The notes beneath the pieces were generated by a model. That model was not told the DNA's origin. It saw nothing but the letters and a program-made list of their open reading frames with translations, and did not search any database. This document shows, in pieces, positions 23,013 to 35,102 of a DNA stretch of 64,000 nt. Both the position numbers and the translations under genes were made by a program. The stretch covers positions 4,836,001 to 4,900,000 of the forward strand of contig OX637287.1 in the NCBI GenBank assembly GCA_951799445.1. The letters are read 5' to 3'. This stretch comes from Pseudisothecium myosuroides (lineage: Eukaryota; Streptophyta; Bryopsida; Hypnales; Lembophyllaceae). The first letter of the stretch is position 1. Every line of letters starts with the position of its first letter.

Positions 23013-23229
23013 GCTAGATTACCCACCCTTGGTAATAAAGCAAACACCGACCAGGTTCTATGCCTTTATCCACATTTTTTAATATATGGAGGTGATGTGA
23101 GCGCGGTCCACTGTGCCTTCCAAGCAATGGATCTTTTTTGCTAACGTTTCCTAAGTGTCGTGGATGGCAGCGAATAATTAGAATGCATGTAGTAACTCAC
23201 AAGATAACTGCAATGCTCAGGGATAATGG

Positions 23230-24330
23230 TAAAATTCTAACTCCCTAACTATCTATCCTATGTCGAGGGTAGACTGGGTAGTTGGCGTCATTTCTAACAT
23301 CCCTAACTACGTAAAAAAGGGAAACCCTTATATTCCTTCCATGAACCTCTAAGACTATCTTGGGTTTTTGAACTCCACCTAGAAGTTCTACTTTTAAAAG
23401 CTATCCCTAAAGTTTCAACTCTTACTCTAACTTTTAACTTCTAAGTATACTCTAGGTTTTTAGCTTCCCAAACTAATTAGAGAATTTAACTTCAAAATTT
23501 AATGCTATCGTTTGACTTTGTTTTGACTTTTGACTCCAAGTTTTTACTCCTAGACTAACTCTAAAATTTACCTTCTAAAGTTAACTCTATGTTTTGACTT
23601 TAACTTCTAAATTTTTACTTCTAAATTTAATCCCAAATTTTAACCTCTAGGTTTGACCCTACGTTTTCACTTTGACTCTAGATTTTTCTACCTCCAACTA
23701 ACTCTAAGTTTTACCTTCTAAATCTAACTATAACTTTTTACTTTTTACTTTAGCTTTTTACTCTAATTTTTTACTCCCCAATTGACTCTAAAGTTTAACC
23801 TTTAAATTTAATCTTAACTTTTGACTCTAGGCTTTTGACTTTCTACTTCCCAATTTAATCCTATCGTTTTAATCCTAGATTAACTCTAAATGTTATTTCA
23901 AGTTTTACTTCTAAATTTTACTCTAGCTTTTGACCTCTAGCATTCACTCTAATTTCGAATTTCTAACTTCAAGATCTAACTCCTATTTCTACTCGTGATT
24001 TCTACCTCCTAATTTTAGTCTAAAGTTTTTTACTTTTAATTTTTGCTTCTTACTCGGATTTTTTACTCCTAATTAACCCTAACTTCCTTTTCTAAACTAC
24101 CCTACGGTTTCACTGGGAATTTTAACCCCCTAAGTTACACTTCCAAATTAATTCTACTTTTTAACTTCCCAAGTTAACTCTAGATTTTGACCTTAGAATT
24201 TTAACTTTAAGAAATAAAAATGTAAATTGATTTTAATCCTAACCGCTAATTAATCCCTAATTTTAATCCTAAATTCTCGTTCTAATTTAAACCCCTAAGT
24301 TCCGTCCATGATTCTTTGTGGATGAATTTT
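23230..24330 (+). repeat. Degenerate pyrimidine-rich word tract, about 1.1 kb
   Basis: The plus strand is made of shuffled short words such as TTTTAACTTCTAA, TTTTGACTCTAGG, AACTCTAAA and CTAAATTTAATCC, with very few G residues. No fixed period is visible. It resembles a decayed array of CCCTAAA-like units but I cannot show descent from telomere repeat. It has no coding capacity. Confidence 0.6.
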
Positions 24331-25377
24331 ACTCAAAATTCCTCCGTCCTACCCCCTACCGCTTAACTTAGCCTAACGCGGTCAGCTTACGGTTGAATCT
24401 TAAGTGTAATATGTTTTTGGAAACCTCTATTCCTAATCTATAACTTTTTGAATATAAACTTCTAATTTGCACTAATCTCGGATGCTAATCACGCTCTGAG
24501 GGCTGACTAGGAAAATAAATGCTAATTAGGGAGAAACATCAAAGATTAAATCAAAAACTCACCTCTTCACTACCGGTTTCGGAAATAACCTCGTCCACGT
24601 CCACGTGTACGTCCTCATGCTCCATGGTAGCCTTTGATTTTTGTTTTGAATTTTCTCCAAGCTCACCGCTTATTTAGAAAATATTACAATTTTTGATGAT
24701 CTAAACTCCCTTTTTCCCTTCCTCCTTTCTTTTCTTTCTTCCTCCTTCTTCTACACTAGCACTATTCCACCTAAGCTTTTATGAGTCTTACACTATGGTC
24801 TCAAACTTCAAGGAGGTTTTAAGATGCCAACTATCCTCTTACACAATTTTACCTTTGTGTCATTCTAATCCTCCTCTCAACGATCACCACAAATTTCCAA
24901 GATTTCTTCCTAAAGCCTACCTATCCTAACCCTAGGTCACTATTTATCGTCTCTCACCTTCCTTCGCCTACTTCTTCTCCTCCTCTCCTAATCTCCTTCC
25001 ATTGTATGTAGGTGTGAGTGTTGAGAGGAAACAATTTTGTGTGCAGGTACGGTGGTGCTCCGCTCTTTTCTCCCTTCTCCCTTTTTGGTTTAGACCCTAA
25101 TTCTACTCCTCCCCTAGCTAGTAATAGGTTAGTCCAACATCTTTGTTGTGTTTTAGTTTTGATTTTTGTTTTAGTTTGAGAGAACCCAAAAACAAAAAAA
25201 ACAAAAAAGACCAAAAATTGAGTTCAAAAAGAGGGGAAGCCCGATCTGGACCGGGTGCTGGACCACCGAGCCTGCCTGCCTCTCGGTTGGCTGGCTGGGG
25301 GGCTGGTTAACAAAAAAATTAATTTAATTAATTAATTTTTTTATTAATATTTTTTTTTTCCTCCGCTGGCTTCTGAT
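24331..25377. other. Low-complexity intergenic DNA
   Basis: The segment contains a polypyrimidine stretch near 24710-24760, a GGCTGGCTGG-type run near 25275-25300 and an AATTAATT run near 25315-25340. No gene is supported; the 86-codon minus-strand frame at 24954-25214 is low-complexity. Confidence 0.45.
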
Positions 25378-25690
25378 GTTGTTGCTGTATGCTGGTCCTG
25401 ATGTAGTCGGCTGTATGCTGGTCCTGATGTTGGCTGGGCTGTATGCTGGTTCTACAAAAAAACTGGATTTCCGGCTAAGGCTAAAAAAGACTGGATTTTT
25501 GGCTAAGGCTATTTTAAGACTGGGTTTTTGCTAAGGCTATTTTAAGACTGGATTTTTGCTAAGGCTGTTTTAAGACTGGATTTTTGCTAAGGCTATTTTA
25601 AGACTGGGTTTTTGCTAAGGCTATTTTTAAAATGGGTCTTTGCTAAGGCTATTTTAATACTGAATTGTTGGCTAAGGCTAGGGGGAAATA
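25378..25690 (+). repeat. Two adjacent tandem repeats
   Basis: First, about three units of GGCTGTATGCTGGTCCTGAT (25378-25455). Then about eight 28-bp units of the type TTTTTGCTAAGGCTATTTTA, each followed by AGACTGG (25455-25685). Neither is coding. Confidence 0.8.
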
Positions 25691-25984
25691 AAACCTCGGG
25701 GGTACTAAACTTACTAAGACCTTGGAAACAACTAAACTAAATAAAACTTTGGAAGACACTACACTTAGATAAATGCAAAGGAACCTACATATCTTGGAAG
25801 CTAAACTCTAGAGGTTTCCACAAAGGTCTTGGAAACTAGACTTTGGAACTAAACACGGGGTAGGTGCAAAGCTTCGCCGTTAAATTGGTTTTAACACCAA
25901 CTTTAGGACTTCTTGACACCCCGGGGTTCAAAATTCCACCATCTACACTTTTAACACACGCTTTAGGACTTCAACCTTGTCACT

Positions 25985-26310
25985 AGTTCAAAGCTTTGCC
26001 GTTTCGAAGGGGGGTCCACACAAGGAGAGAGACTTTAGAAGAGGGAAAATTAAACCTTTAAAGAAAACACACACACAGGGTCAAAGCTTCGCCGTCCCGG
26101 AGGGGGGTCCACTCAACAAAGAGAAGATTAGAAGAGGGTTTGGGATAACTTTAGAAAACATGCACAAAGGAGGTTCAAAGCTTCGCCGTCCCGGAGGGGG
26201 GTCCACTCAACAAGGAGAAGATTAGAAGAGGGTTTGGAAGAAACTTAGCAAAAACATGTACAAGGAGGTTCAAAGCTTCGCCATCCCGAAGGGGGGTCCA
26301 CTCAACAAGG
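25985..26310 (-). repeat. 95-bp tandem units inside LTR copy 2
   Basis: Four units each begin (plus strand) GTTCAAAGCTTCGCCGTC, continue GGAGGGGGGTCCACTCAAC and end in AGAAGAGGGTTTGG. Shorter forms of the same motif occur at 25870 and, in reverse, at 13030-13160. Confidence 0.8.
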
Positions 26311-26747
26311 AGAAAGTTAGAAGAGGGTGTAAGAAAAAACACAAAGAGGAACACGCACAAGTTAGACCACGTGGCAACACAAAGCTCACACGCTAAAGGC
26401 CCCCCAAAGCGGCATCGCCAAGGTACGGTGGGGGGTAACTTTAGGATTAGTGCAAGATACAAACAAAAGAAACTCAAACTTCACAAGTTAGATCACAACA
26501 CGTACAAGAGGGAGAGAGAGGCTCTCCACTTACAACAAGGTACCAAAAACTTCACAAAAGAGTACACAAAGCAAGGTAGAAGGACCCCCAAGGACCTTCA
26601 AAGCTTGAAAATAAGCAACAATGGAGCCAAAAGTGCTCCGAAAACACCGTAGAGGTTTTTGGCTTCAAACGCCAAAATATCCAAAATAACTTGGACCCAC
26701 GGACCCAAAACAAGAATTGGGGGTGTTCTAGAGAGAGAAATGGGGCC

Positions 26748-26755
26748 CTTATATA
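26748..26755 (-). promoter_or_regulatory. TATA box of the candidate LTR, copy 2
   Basis: TATATAAG on the minus strand is preceded by TTGGAAACC and followed by GGCCCC, matching the context in copy 1. Confidence 0.45.
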
Positions 26756-28068
26756 GGTTTCCAAGGGCTCACCCCTCCCTCTAGAGTTCTAAGGTAACCT
26801 TATCAACGGGGATTTTCATCCTCATCCTCAAAGATTTTCATCCTACATCCTAAATTTCTACTTCTACCATCTATGCTGGACCAACATCCTAACTTTTGGA
26901 GATTAGCTCCAATCGCCGAACGGATTGCGCCGTTGGATCCAGATTGCCGTGTCTAGTCTTAGACTCCCCTTTACCCCCCGTACCGAGGCCAAAAACCCAT
27001 CGTAGGCTAATTTAATTAAAAAATCAAATCGTGGTAAAATCCTAGATCTTGGGGGTCTCCTATTTTGAGAAATGTAAATAGTCTAGGGTCTCCGGTAGGT
27101 GCGAGAGAGTCGGGAAGGACTTTTGGTTGACTTCGTTTCGCCATCGTATGGTCCCGGAATGCCGGTCAACGTGGCGGGGACCCCGCCACGTGGTTAATTC
27201 CCGAGGAATCTCGCCGGTTTGGGTACTTGTCGCTATCGGAATGTCGTGAAACTTCACGGAGCGCATTATTAACATAAAACAAGCTAGTCTAATTTTTAGT
27301 GAGATTTTATTGTAACCTGGGTAATTTCCATGAAATTCCCGTTGGAGGTTAGGAGGGTTGACTACCCGGAAAAAGGTTCTTCTGCAAGTCGGAAGATGCC
27401 GAGATTTTTCACGTGACCTCTCAGGGAGTCGCATGAAAGACGTGCGGGTGTGTTTCCGTACCTACCACAATTGGTCAATGGAGATTTAAACTGGACATCT
27501 CCTTAGATTAGCGACTGTGCGGGAATCTTCTGCAAGTGGAGGAATCTTGGTGAACCGATTTCGCCGTTGGACTCCTGGCATGGGATTCACCCTAGAACAC
27601 CATCCTTGGGCTGTAGATTCCTCCACGGGCCCGGTCTTGCGTGAGTGGCTCCTGCATGCTAACAATCGGGATTTTGGGAATTCGTCGATTTAATGGGGAA
27701 TTCTAAATCTAACTCTAGGACCCGACCTAGTGGCCTCGCTGTGGATCCTTCGGACCGACCTAACCATGAATCGCCACATTCATGGTGGGATTTAGCCCTT
27801 TTGGGGCTGTGTGACTCGAATCCTCCAAATCTAACCTTTCGTTATTTCTACACTATTTTTAGGCAAAGTTTGGGGGATTCTAAGTAAAAAACACAAATCT
27901 AGACCAAATACTATAATGGGTATGACACAACCCTATTTTGGTTCTACACTCTTTTTATGAGTTTTTCTATACTTTTATCAACTTTAAATTGCAAATTTCC
28001 AAAAAAATAATTCTACGAGTCCCAAGTGACAAATTGGGAGCTCACAACAGCCGAAGGCAAAGTTTTGA

Positions 28069-28200
28069 GTGCAGGGAGTTTAAGATAGTGTTGCAGCTTG
28101 TTGGAAAGCTGTATCACAGCCATGTGCAAAGTTGAGTGGGGGGAGTTTAAGATAGTGTTGTGGCTTGTTGGAAAGCTCTATCACAGCCATGTGCAAAGTT
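28069..28200 (+). repeat. Tandem pair of a 67-bp repeat
   Basis: Two units contain GGAGTTTAAGATAGTGTTG, then CTTGTTGGAAAGCT and TATCACAGCCATGTGCAAAG. A single related copy lies at 22951-23012. Confidence 0.75.
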
Positions 28201-28344
28201 TTGGGAGGGACAACCTAGAATTGAAGTGAGGTCGAACTTGGAGTGGCTTCCAATTCCGCAACAGGCCTTGGCGTTTTGAGTCCTTCAGAACTCCCATCAA
28301 TGTTTTTTGACAACAAGTTTCAACATTAAAAATGACCATACTTT

Positions 28345-28530
28345 AACTAGCGCTTTCCCCTTGTGTACAATTTCTTTGAATGCACTTAGCTTCCCCTGTG
28401 CTGTGATGTTTGTAGCTTTTCCTTGTGATCAGTTGTGTTGTGCTATGCTGTGATGTTTGGGCTTTCCCTTGTGTTCAATTGTGTTGCGCTGATCCTCGCT
28501 TTCCCTTCTGTTGTGCTGTGCTGTTTGTAA
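28345..28530 (+). repeat. Degenerate minisatellite
   Basis: About four units contain GCTTTCCCTTGTGTTCAAT followed by TGTGTTGTGCTGTGATGTTT. It is non-coding. Confidence 0.6.
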
Positions 28531-28963
28531 CTCCAATGTCCAATACAACCTAGGAAATCTGCCTATGGAATTTTAAGTCCATCAAATTCAACAACATTCA
28601 ATACAAGAACATGTGCACAACTATGGTCACAAGCATTCTAAGTCCATCAAATGAAGTCATTTCATATTGACAATGGGTGAAAACCAACTTTACAAATAAG
28701 GGTGGTGCCACTAAGTCATCACTCAAAAAGCTAAATAAAAAAGCAACCACTACTCCGCACAAGTGTAGAAATCCCGCTTCACTGCCATACATCTGCCACA
28801 ATTCAAGAGATTGTATAAACCCTTTTATCAACTTTGTCCCAAAATAGGAGAAGCGGCAGCTACATTTAAGAAAATTCTTTAAACATGGACAAAGCAACAT
28901 GTACTGTAAATCATGAACACAAAGGAAAGTGGTTCAGTGCTAGCTTAGGAGACCTTACCTGCT

Positions 28964-29410
28964 TCAACGCTGGTCCGTGTGCTCTTCGTGTCCATCCACT
29001 TCTGGAGTCCCATTCAGATGAGTATCCATCCCAGAGGATCCGTCCCCCACTGCTAGTGTTGAATGCATGGGTTCAATTCTTATTTGCATCGAAGTTGGGC
29101 CGGAGCTGAAATCTTGGTCGGCGTCCCAGTAGGAATTGTCCTCAGAGTCCGTGTAGTAATTTGGATCACAGTCCCACATACAAATGTCATGGTTGGATGT
29201 ATAAAGTACTCCGCTACACCATTCCATGTTGCAGAACTCCTCATTAGCAGCTCGTGTCCACCTCACTTCTGGACCGTCTCTTCTCTGCAGAAGCGCCCTC
29301 ACTTGGTCACCTCCAAAGAATGGAACCTTACCTTTGCGTTGTGCAACCTCGTCATCAACCCGTGCAAGGTAAAATTGCAGCTCAGCCTTTGTTGTAGGAA
29401 GCTCCGCCAT
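28964..29410 (-). CDS. Unknown small acidic protein (family with a second, broken copy)
   Basis: The ATG at 29410 opens a 148-codon frame. Its first part reads LPTTKAELQFYLARV, then VPFFGGDQVRALLQRRDGPEVRW; the rest is acidic with aromatic residues (PNYYTDSEDNSYWDADQD). The frame stops in TGA just before a perfect donor (GCAG then GTAAGG), so an alternative spliced end is possible. A degraded relative lies near 54.1 kb, preserving LP-x2-KA-D/E-L-x2-YLARV and VP-x2-G-x-D-x-V-x-ALL-x-R; shared descent supports a real coding sequence. The function is unknown. It follows DDE A in the same orientation. Confidence 0.5.
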   Translation of the reverse strand: MAELPTTKAELQFYLARVDDEVAQRKGKVPFFGGDQVRALLQRRDGPEVRWTRAANEEFCNMEWCSGVLYTSNHDICMWDCDPNYYTDSEDNSYWDADQDFSSGPTSMQIRIEPMHSTLAVGDGSSGMDTHLNGTPEVDGHEEHTDQR

Positions 29411-29984
29411 TACAAATACTAGAGTGCTTTAGACGGACAAGTCAGACAAGCTGAACAATTAAAGAAAACTTAAAATTGAAGCAACACAGGTGACTCAAAG
29501 GACGACCAGGCTCCGCCACTAGAGGAAACACAGGTGAGCTGGAAGGACGAGTAGGAGTGAAAGAAACAAGTTGAAATGCAAATGTGCCTCCTAAAACCTG
29601 CTGCTGCTACTGTTTACCCCGCCTTGCTACTGTTTATGGTAGTAGACGTGCCCTCCTTGCATGCACCACAATCAAGAAATAGGAACGGGATTAGACACAA
29701 GTGAACACACATGTGCAATTTAGTGCAATAATAGTTTTCCATTCAAATGGAACTCTAACCAGTCGCTTCAGGCATCCTACACGTATGAACTTTACAAGTG
29801 CAAAACTAGCGTGCATTTAGAATTGAGCCTTGGACCTAGTCACACAGACCTAGTGAATCTGCTAAATGTATGCCACAACATTAATGTACAAGGAGCACAA
29901 CTAGTGAATCTGCTGAATGTCATGAGATTTGGTTAATCTCATACTCACCTGGTTTGGAGTCCCTAACGGCAGGCGTCGACCAAC
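29411..29984. other. Spacer between the small acidic gene and DDE A
   Basis: No gene or repeat is recognised; it probably contains the promoter of the small acidic gene. Confidence 0.4.
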
Positions 29985-32900
29985 CTAGAAGCCTCTGGCC
30001 TCAGCATCCAAGAGAGAACCAACGATAGAATCTAAGACTGGCACTTGCAATTCATAACTGCTAAAACTCCCCTTGACTGAATGTGCGTTAGGAGGCATGG
30101 AGAAATCTTGTAGCAACACTGAATGACTATGGACATATGCAAATGGCCTGTCATCCCGTAGGAGATAGGTTCTACTGTGAGGTTGGTATTGCTCACACCA
30201 ATACCCCTGAATCAAAGATTCACCAGGCACGAAATCATTTCCAAAGGCATCAGTAAAGGCATCAGTGTTCACATGCTCACCCCTAATCACGAGCATGACC
30301 CAGAAGCTTTCACCATTGTCACTGTCGGCCCTCACAGCTATGTTAAATCCAACACGAATTCGGTCTTCTAAAACCTCTGCATCTAATTCAACCTCACTGT
30401 CGTCCCATTCCAGGTCAGATAGTACCCGTATGCCCGTTCTTACCTTTGCGCAAATCCTTCGTAACGTCCACTGCGGCACATGGGCCTTCTGGTAACAACT
30501 GAGATTTGAGTCTGGATCTAAACAAGCGACGCAAAAACAAGTGAGCTGGCGGAATTGAATGAGAGTGGGGTCCTTGCACGATAAAGAGCGGCATTGGTGC
30601 ATGCCCCGACTCTCCAAAATGGTTTCAGCCTCCAACTTGTCCACCCTTTGAATGTCATCGTCTTTGATCTCCCAGAAGAATTTATTGATTGTCCTCCGTT
30701 CACCAGGACGCCCTGCATGAAACTTATTGCTCTCCTCCTGCAAAAACCGCACAACTTGAGCAGCATTTTGCAACTGCCGACCATTGGGTTTGATTTGCTC
30801 CTTGTACAATTCTCTTCTTAAAAGAGCACTAGCCCCGTCAACTTCTCCTTTGCCGTGTCCAGAGGCGAAGTAATTCCAGCACATTTGGCACCCTTCTGGC
30901 AATTATTCACTCACAGTCAAACTGGGAAATCTGCTAACAAAATACCAAGCGCGGGCTAATTTGAACTGACCGCTACATCCATCACTCCACACCACGTGAT
31001 TAGTTGGTTGAAATCCATCATCTTTCATGTGATTCCAGTTTACCATGAAAGCATGTTGAACTTATAAGGAATCATGTTGTTTGTCATCAGACACATAGTA
31101 ATGGACCTCTTTGAGCAGGTAAGGCTCATCACCAGATGAGGACCAATCAGGGTTCAGACGGAAGGTAATATGGACAAGAATCGAAACCTGGTCACTGCAC
31201 CAGTGCATGGACTGTATCTCATTTTGCACCTTCATGGAGTACTTTTCCAAGAAGTCCACATAAGATATGATAGTACCCTCAGGGACAGAAGAGAATAACT
31301 CTTTGAATTGCAAATCTTTCCAAGAAGCCAAGAAATTGTGGACAATGAATTCAGCAAGTTTTGGTTTCAAGAAATCTATGAGTTCGGAAGGCTTTGTCTC
31401 ACAGTATATTATCTTAATTGCCTTCTTAGGCTTCCCGTCCTCCCCCACGCCAATTGTCTCATAGCCAATGCGTTTCCATTTCACCAATTTTTCCGAATAG
31501 ACCTCACGGGGGCAAATCCTGAGGTTATTCACTCCACAATTCAAACAATCCCCTAAAAGACAGTCGCGCTTATACCACATGTCAAACTCGCCCTTCTGGC
31601 ACAAAACTAAACTCCAAAGGTGAGTTAGACATTCATAGACCTCATTGTGTGCATCACATTCTGAAATCATGGTTTCAAAATCAGTGAGCGTTGAACAAAC
31701 AATACAAGAACATGTGCAGGTTTTGTGCACACCTTCCATATCACAACGCATTCCGTTCAAGCCATCTTGAAGGTTGTCAAAATCTTGGTGGTACCTGCAA
31801 CAATAGGTATTCCATGCTTTTAACCTCCGCACCCACCAAGACTTCAAGCTTTCAAACGTCCTCAATCCGCATGACACATCGGGAAACCTTTTCTTGAATT
31901 CTGTAAAGAACTCCAACTGCCACACACCTCTTTGTTAGTGCTTAGCTGCATGCCATTAACTGGTAAGGACGACTAAGGGCCACAAAGGACTAGAAAGGAC
32001 TACATAAGACTACAACATTAACTGGGAAGGAAGACTAAGGACTACGAAGGACTACAACATAAACTGGGAAGGAAGACTAAGGACCATGGGGACTATAGGT
32101 CCTTGTCCACGCTGCATACAGTGAGCAAGCACTCGATAGTGCTTTACTGCTTAGGGTCCTTAAAATTCAGAACCTCAAAGAACCAACGATACCAAGGACC
32201 AAGCAAGCGCAGGAGACAGTGCTTACCTGCTGAGATTCCTTACAATTCATGACCTCAAAGAGCCAATAACACAAGCAATGCTTAGCCGCTTTGCAAGACC
32301 AGAGCAAAGGACCAAAAAGAACAAAGACATATATGTTGCTTTGAAGTAAGCACAAGAGGTTTCTTCACTCCTCCATAGCCCTTGCAGCGCTGTTAGAAGG
32401 AGTCGGGATTCCTTAGCTCCTTACACCTAAAACTATCAACAATTACAGAACTCCTAAGAAGCACCCTTAGGACAAGGTGTTGTGGTTTGGCGCATAGGTG
32501 CTTAAACGCAGCAGGGTCAAAAGGAGCAGAGTGCCCGTAGACTGAAAAGGACATCTACAGCCTTTGAAACGAACAAAAGAACGACTTAAACCGCTGGTAT
32601 GCAAAAGCAGCCACTAGTTGTGCAATGCTTCAAATATGATGAATGCCCCAAACCACAAAGGGCCTAAATCCTAAGACCTAAGACACAACTAATCACTAAT
32701 CATCAACTGAAGTTGTAGAGAGTTTCAACATTGAAGCTTACTTGGGACAGCTGGAGATAGTGAGTTGTATGCTCAATGTACAACTTTGGCGCAACCCACT
32801 TCCTGACAATGTCCTTGCGATTGGGAGAAACTGTCGTCTCCTCGTCCCAGAACTTGGTGACGATTTTCTTCACTTCATCCGAGATTGCACAGGAGCGGGG

Positions 32901-33598
32901 TTTTTTCAGATCTCTGAGCCAGGAAGCATCTTCAGTAGTGTCTAGAAGCACTCTCCTCGCAAGTGCCTTCTTGATGTTGCGCTGATCCACTCTGAGTAAT
33001 CCTGCAACCCCCCTTTGACTCCCAATTCCTGCTGCAACAGCTAACGTAGTGACAATGTTTTTGGCAAGAAGCGATTTAGCTTTCCGAAGTCCCACTAAGT
33101 GCGCTTGCATACCGTCTTTGAAACTACCAAGGACCTCATGTCCCAACTTCACCGCTCTTTGATCTCTCAGAAAAGGTGGTACCATTCTTTTGAGAATTGC
33201 TTGCCCCAAAAACTTTGTGATGGTCAGGTGTTGAACTTCAGTATCGTGATTTTTTAACTTCTGTGCTGCATACAAGCTAATCTCTCGAGCAAGAGTAGCA
33301 CTAGTCTTGTGAGATTTTTCTGAACGGAACTTAGGATACTGGGGTGTACATTTTCGCTTCTCTCTACCCACGATTCTACAACATTTTCGTTTCTCACTAC
33401 ATTTGATTCTCTGTCGTTTTGCAATCCAGCTCTCTTTGCACAACATCTGCGAGTCCTCTCTCGACTATCGACTTTGCGTTTCTCTGCATACCAAACCCGG
33501 TAATTGGAGCCTGGAACGGAGAAAGATGCACATTTTGTAGCATTTTCATAGCCATCGGTTTGTTCAAACTCGACGGAATTAGCAGTGGACCCTTCCAT
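29985..33598 (-). pseudogene. DDE/DUF7869-like transposase-type gene, broken (DDE A)
   Basis: Exon 1 (to 32742, donor CAA then GTAAGC) has a helix-turn-helix-like part (GVAGLLRVDQRNIKKAL) and ETTVSPNRKDIVRKW. Its ATG is probably 33598, but 33598 and the main frame (from 33446) differ by a frameshift. Exon 2 (31916-29985) has YHQ and C-x2-C clusters (CCRYHQ, CLLGDCLNCG), the block WSDGCSGQFK, then SGHGKGEVDG and CFCVACL. The Asp in WSDGC and the G-H-x5-D pattern resemble DUF7869-type RNase H-fold proteins related to transposases. Two TAA codons break exon 2: 31062-31064, where DDE B has Tyr, and 30903-30905. Coding similarity continues across both, so they are nonsense mutations. Normal activity is unlikely. 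Confidence 0.7.
31926..32702 (-). repeat. Repeat-filled intron of DDE A
   Basis: On the sense (minus) strand this intron carries imperfect repeats of AGTCCTTAGTCTTCC type and TTGGTCCTTGGTATCG type. The plus strand shows AAGGACTAC repeated near 31970-32090 and a second pair of related segments near 32160 and 32230. The intron is 31917-32741. Confidence 0.6.
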
Positions 33599-33786
33599 TT
33601 GGACGATTGGGACTTAATTCTTCTACAGAGTAACGCTCAACCCTAGAAGTCAAAACCAACGTAAGAGACTTCAAAGACACCCTTGCACACGTCCCTCACG
33701 CTGTGGACACTGCAACGTGAAACCCTTACCCTAAACTCAGAATCAGAGGTAATGAACCCGTAATGCTAAATCCTCAAAACACTAGT

Positions 33787-34200
33787 TCAAGGCTTTGTCG
33801 CAATGGCAGAATCAAACCTTGTAGGGTCACGTCTTGGACCGGGAGGGAAGCACACAGTGGTCTGCCGCCAACGACACTTGCGCACAACAACCTCCGATGC
33901 ACACGGCTGCACAACCAGTTCCCAGAAAACTTGATCGACAATCTTGTCGTGCATATGAAGAAGACGGGCTGCTTTCCTTGTTGAAATTGAGTGGGAATCC
34001 AACTTGTTCTCTAAAGCCTGCAGACAAAACTCTTGTGGGCTCTGGGGCGGCGTCCAAAACATTTCCTCCTTCACGAGTTCTTCCTCATCATCGCAAATAC
34101 GCTTCAAAAATTCCCACACTGATGTACTTACTCGCTGCCACGCTGCACCTGGTCTGCGTGAATTGGGGCCACCATACACAACGGAGGCAGCACTCTTCAT
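33787..34200 (-). CDS. Unknown ORF upstream of DDE A
   Basis: The ATG at 34200 opens 137 codons with protein-like composition: WQRVSTSVWEFLKRICDDEE, then FCLQALENKLDSHS, then HMHDKIVDQVFWEL, followed by an Arg-rich end that may be intron read through. A telo-box lies just upstream. It could be a separate gene or the true 5' exon of DDE A; donor-like GG then GTTGTTG near 33890 would allow splicing. I do not recognise a family. Confidence 0.4.
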   Translation of the reverse strand: MKSAASVVYGGPNSRRPGAAWQRVSTSVWEFLKRICDDEEELVKEEMFWTPPQSPQEFCLQALENKLDSHSISTRKAARLLHMHDKIVDQVFWELVVQPCASEVVVRKCRWRQTTVCFPPGPRRDPTRFDSAIATKP

Positions 34201-34202
34201 AT

Positions 34203-34215
34203 TTCTTAAACCCTA
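34203..34215 (-). promoter_or_regulatory. Telo-box beside the ORF at 34200
   Basis: The plus strand reads TTAAACCCTAAACC directly upstream of the minus-strand ATG. Similar words occur near 33730 and 34290. Confidence 0.35.
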
Positions 34216-34319
34216 AACCGTCAATTTTGAGGAAGACAAGTGTAAATTATAGTGAACCTTGCGCGCTTCAACGCCGTGTGCACACCCTAAACCCTCAACC
34301 TTGAACTTCCAACGTTCAA

Positions 34320-35100
34320 ATTCTTTGAATCAATCTCATGAAAATCAATGCTGCAAGTTGCAACGTTCATCGGAAAGTTGCACGGTGAGCGGCAACTTTG
34401 GAAAACAAAGGATTCTTAGCTTCCCTCCAAGAATTTGAAAATGGCAGCAGCCGTCGGGAGCAGAAGGAGCGTCAGCTGTAATGGGCAGTTATGAGAGGAT
34501 CTTCACGTTCATCGAAAACTGCAATTACAGATCCCAAGTTCCCCTCCACGGATGTCCAATTGCTGCTTTCATCCACTCCTAGTACCAACCTTTCATTCAT
34601 CTTCATTCTTTTCTTTTAGGAACTAAGGACCAAAAGGGCTGGTTACACACGATTTTTTGTCCTTAATCCATTTTGCAACTTTGTCAAATACCACCATTTC
34701 TTGAAACAAGGCACATGTATAATGTTTGCACGTAGTAGTAAAAAAAAATTAAGAGAATCTAAGATTGTGCCTCTTCAAATTTGAAACTAAACTCCCAAAA
34801 AGGAGTGGTTACAATCGGAGTGGCTCCTATTAGCTTGCTTTCACCCCGTGCTCTCATGTCTTTGTCTTGTTACAAAATGTACAATTTTTATTACCTACTA
34901 TACATCTTCATATACACATTGTATGAGTTTATATGTACATACAAAATTGCTCACAACAACTGCTATAGAATGTACATTGTTTATCCACTGGACATTAGAA
35001 ATGTCTTGGAAGGCTGAATTGAAGAAAAATGAACACAACCAGTCTTTGAGGTTCCCTCAATTACTCAAATCACAGATTCATAGACCTCTTCTTCTTGTTT
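34320..35100. other. Intergenic segment
   Basis: No supported gene. An 120-codon frame from 34848 enters the low-confidence exon described next, but its first part is AT-rich and not protein-like. Confidence 0.4.
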
Positions 35101-35102
35101 TA

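Larger units (their letters stand above)
25860..28053 (-). mobile_element. Candidate solo long LTR (about 2.2 kb), copy 2, inverted
   Basis: On the minus strand this begins TGTGAGCTCCCAATTTGTCA near 28050 and runs collinear with 11250-13180. Landmarks are shared in order: the CCCTATTTTGG block, the ATGCGCTCC block near 27260, a TATATAAG promoter near 26750, the GATGCCGCTTTGGGGG block near 26400, and a terminal array of GCGAAGCTTTGAAC units. The terminal array has at least five units here against two or three in copy 1. Divergence is high, so this is not a recent insertion. No internal retrotransposon genes are present. Confidence 0.5.

Noticed and set aside
25977..26652. Frames with repeated QSFAVPEGGP words
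   Set aside because: Translation of the 95-bp tandem units inside LTR copy 2.
27060..27434. 124-codon minus-strand frame similar to one at 12021
   Set aside because: The similarity is that of the whole LTR-like repeat, including non-coding parts, not selection on a protein.
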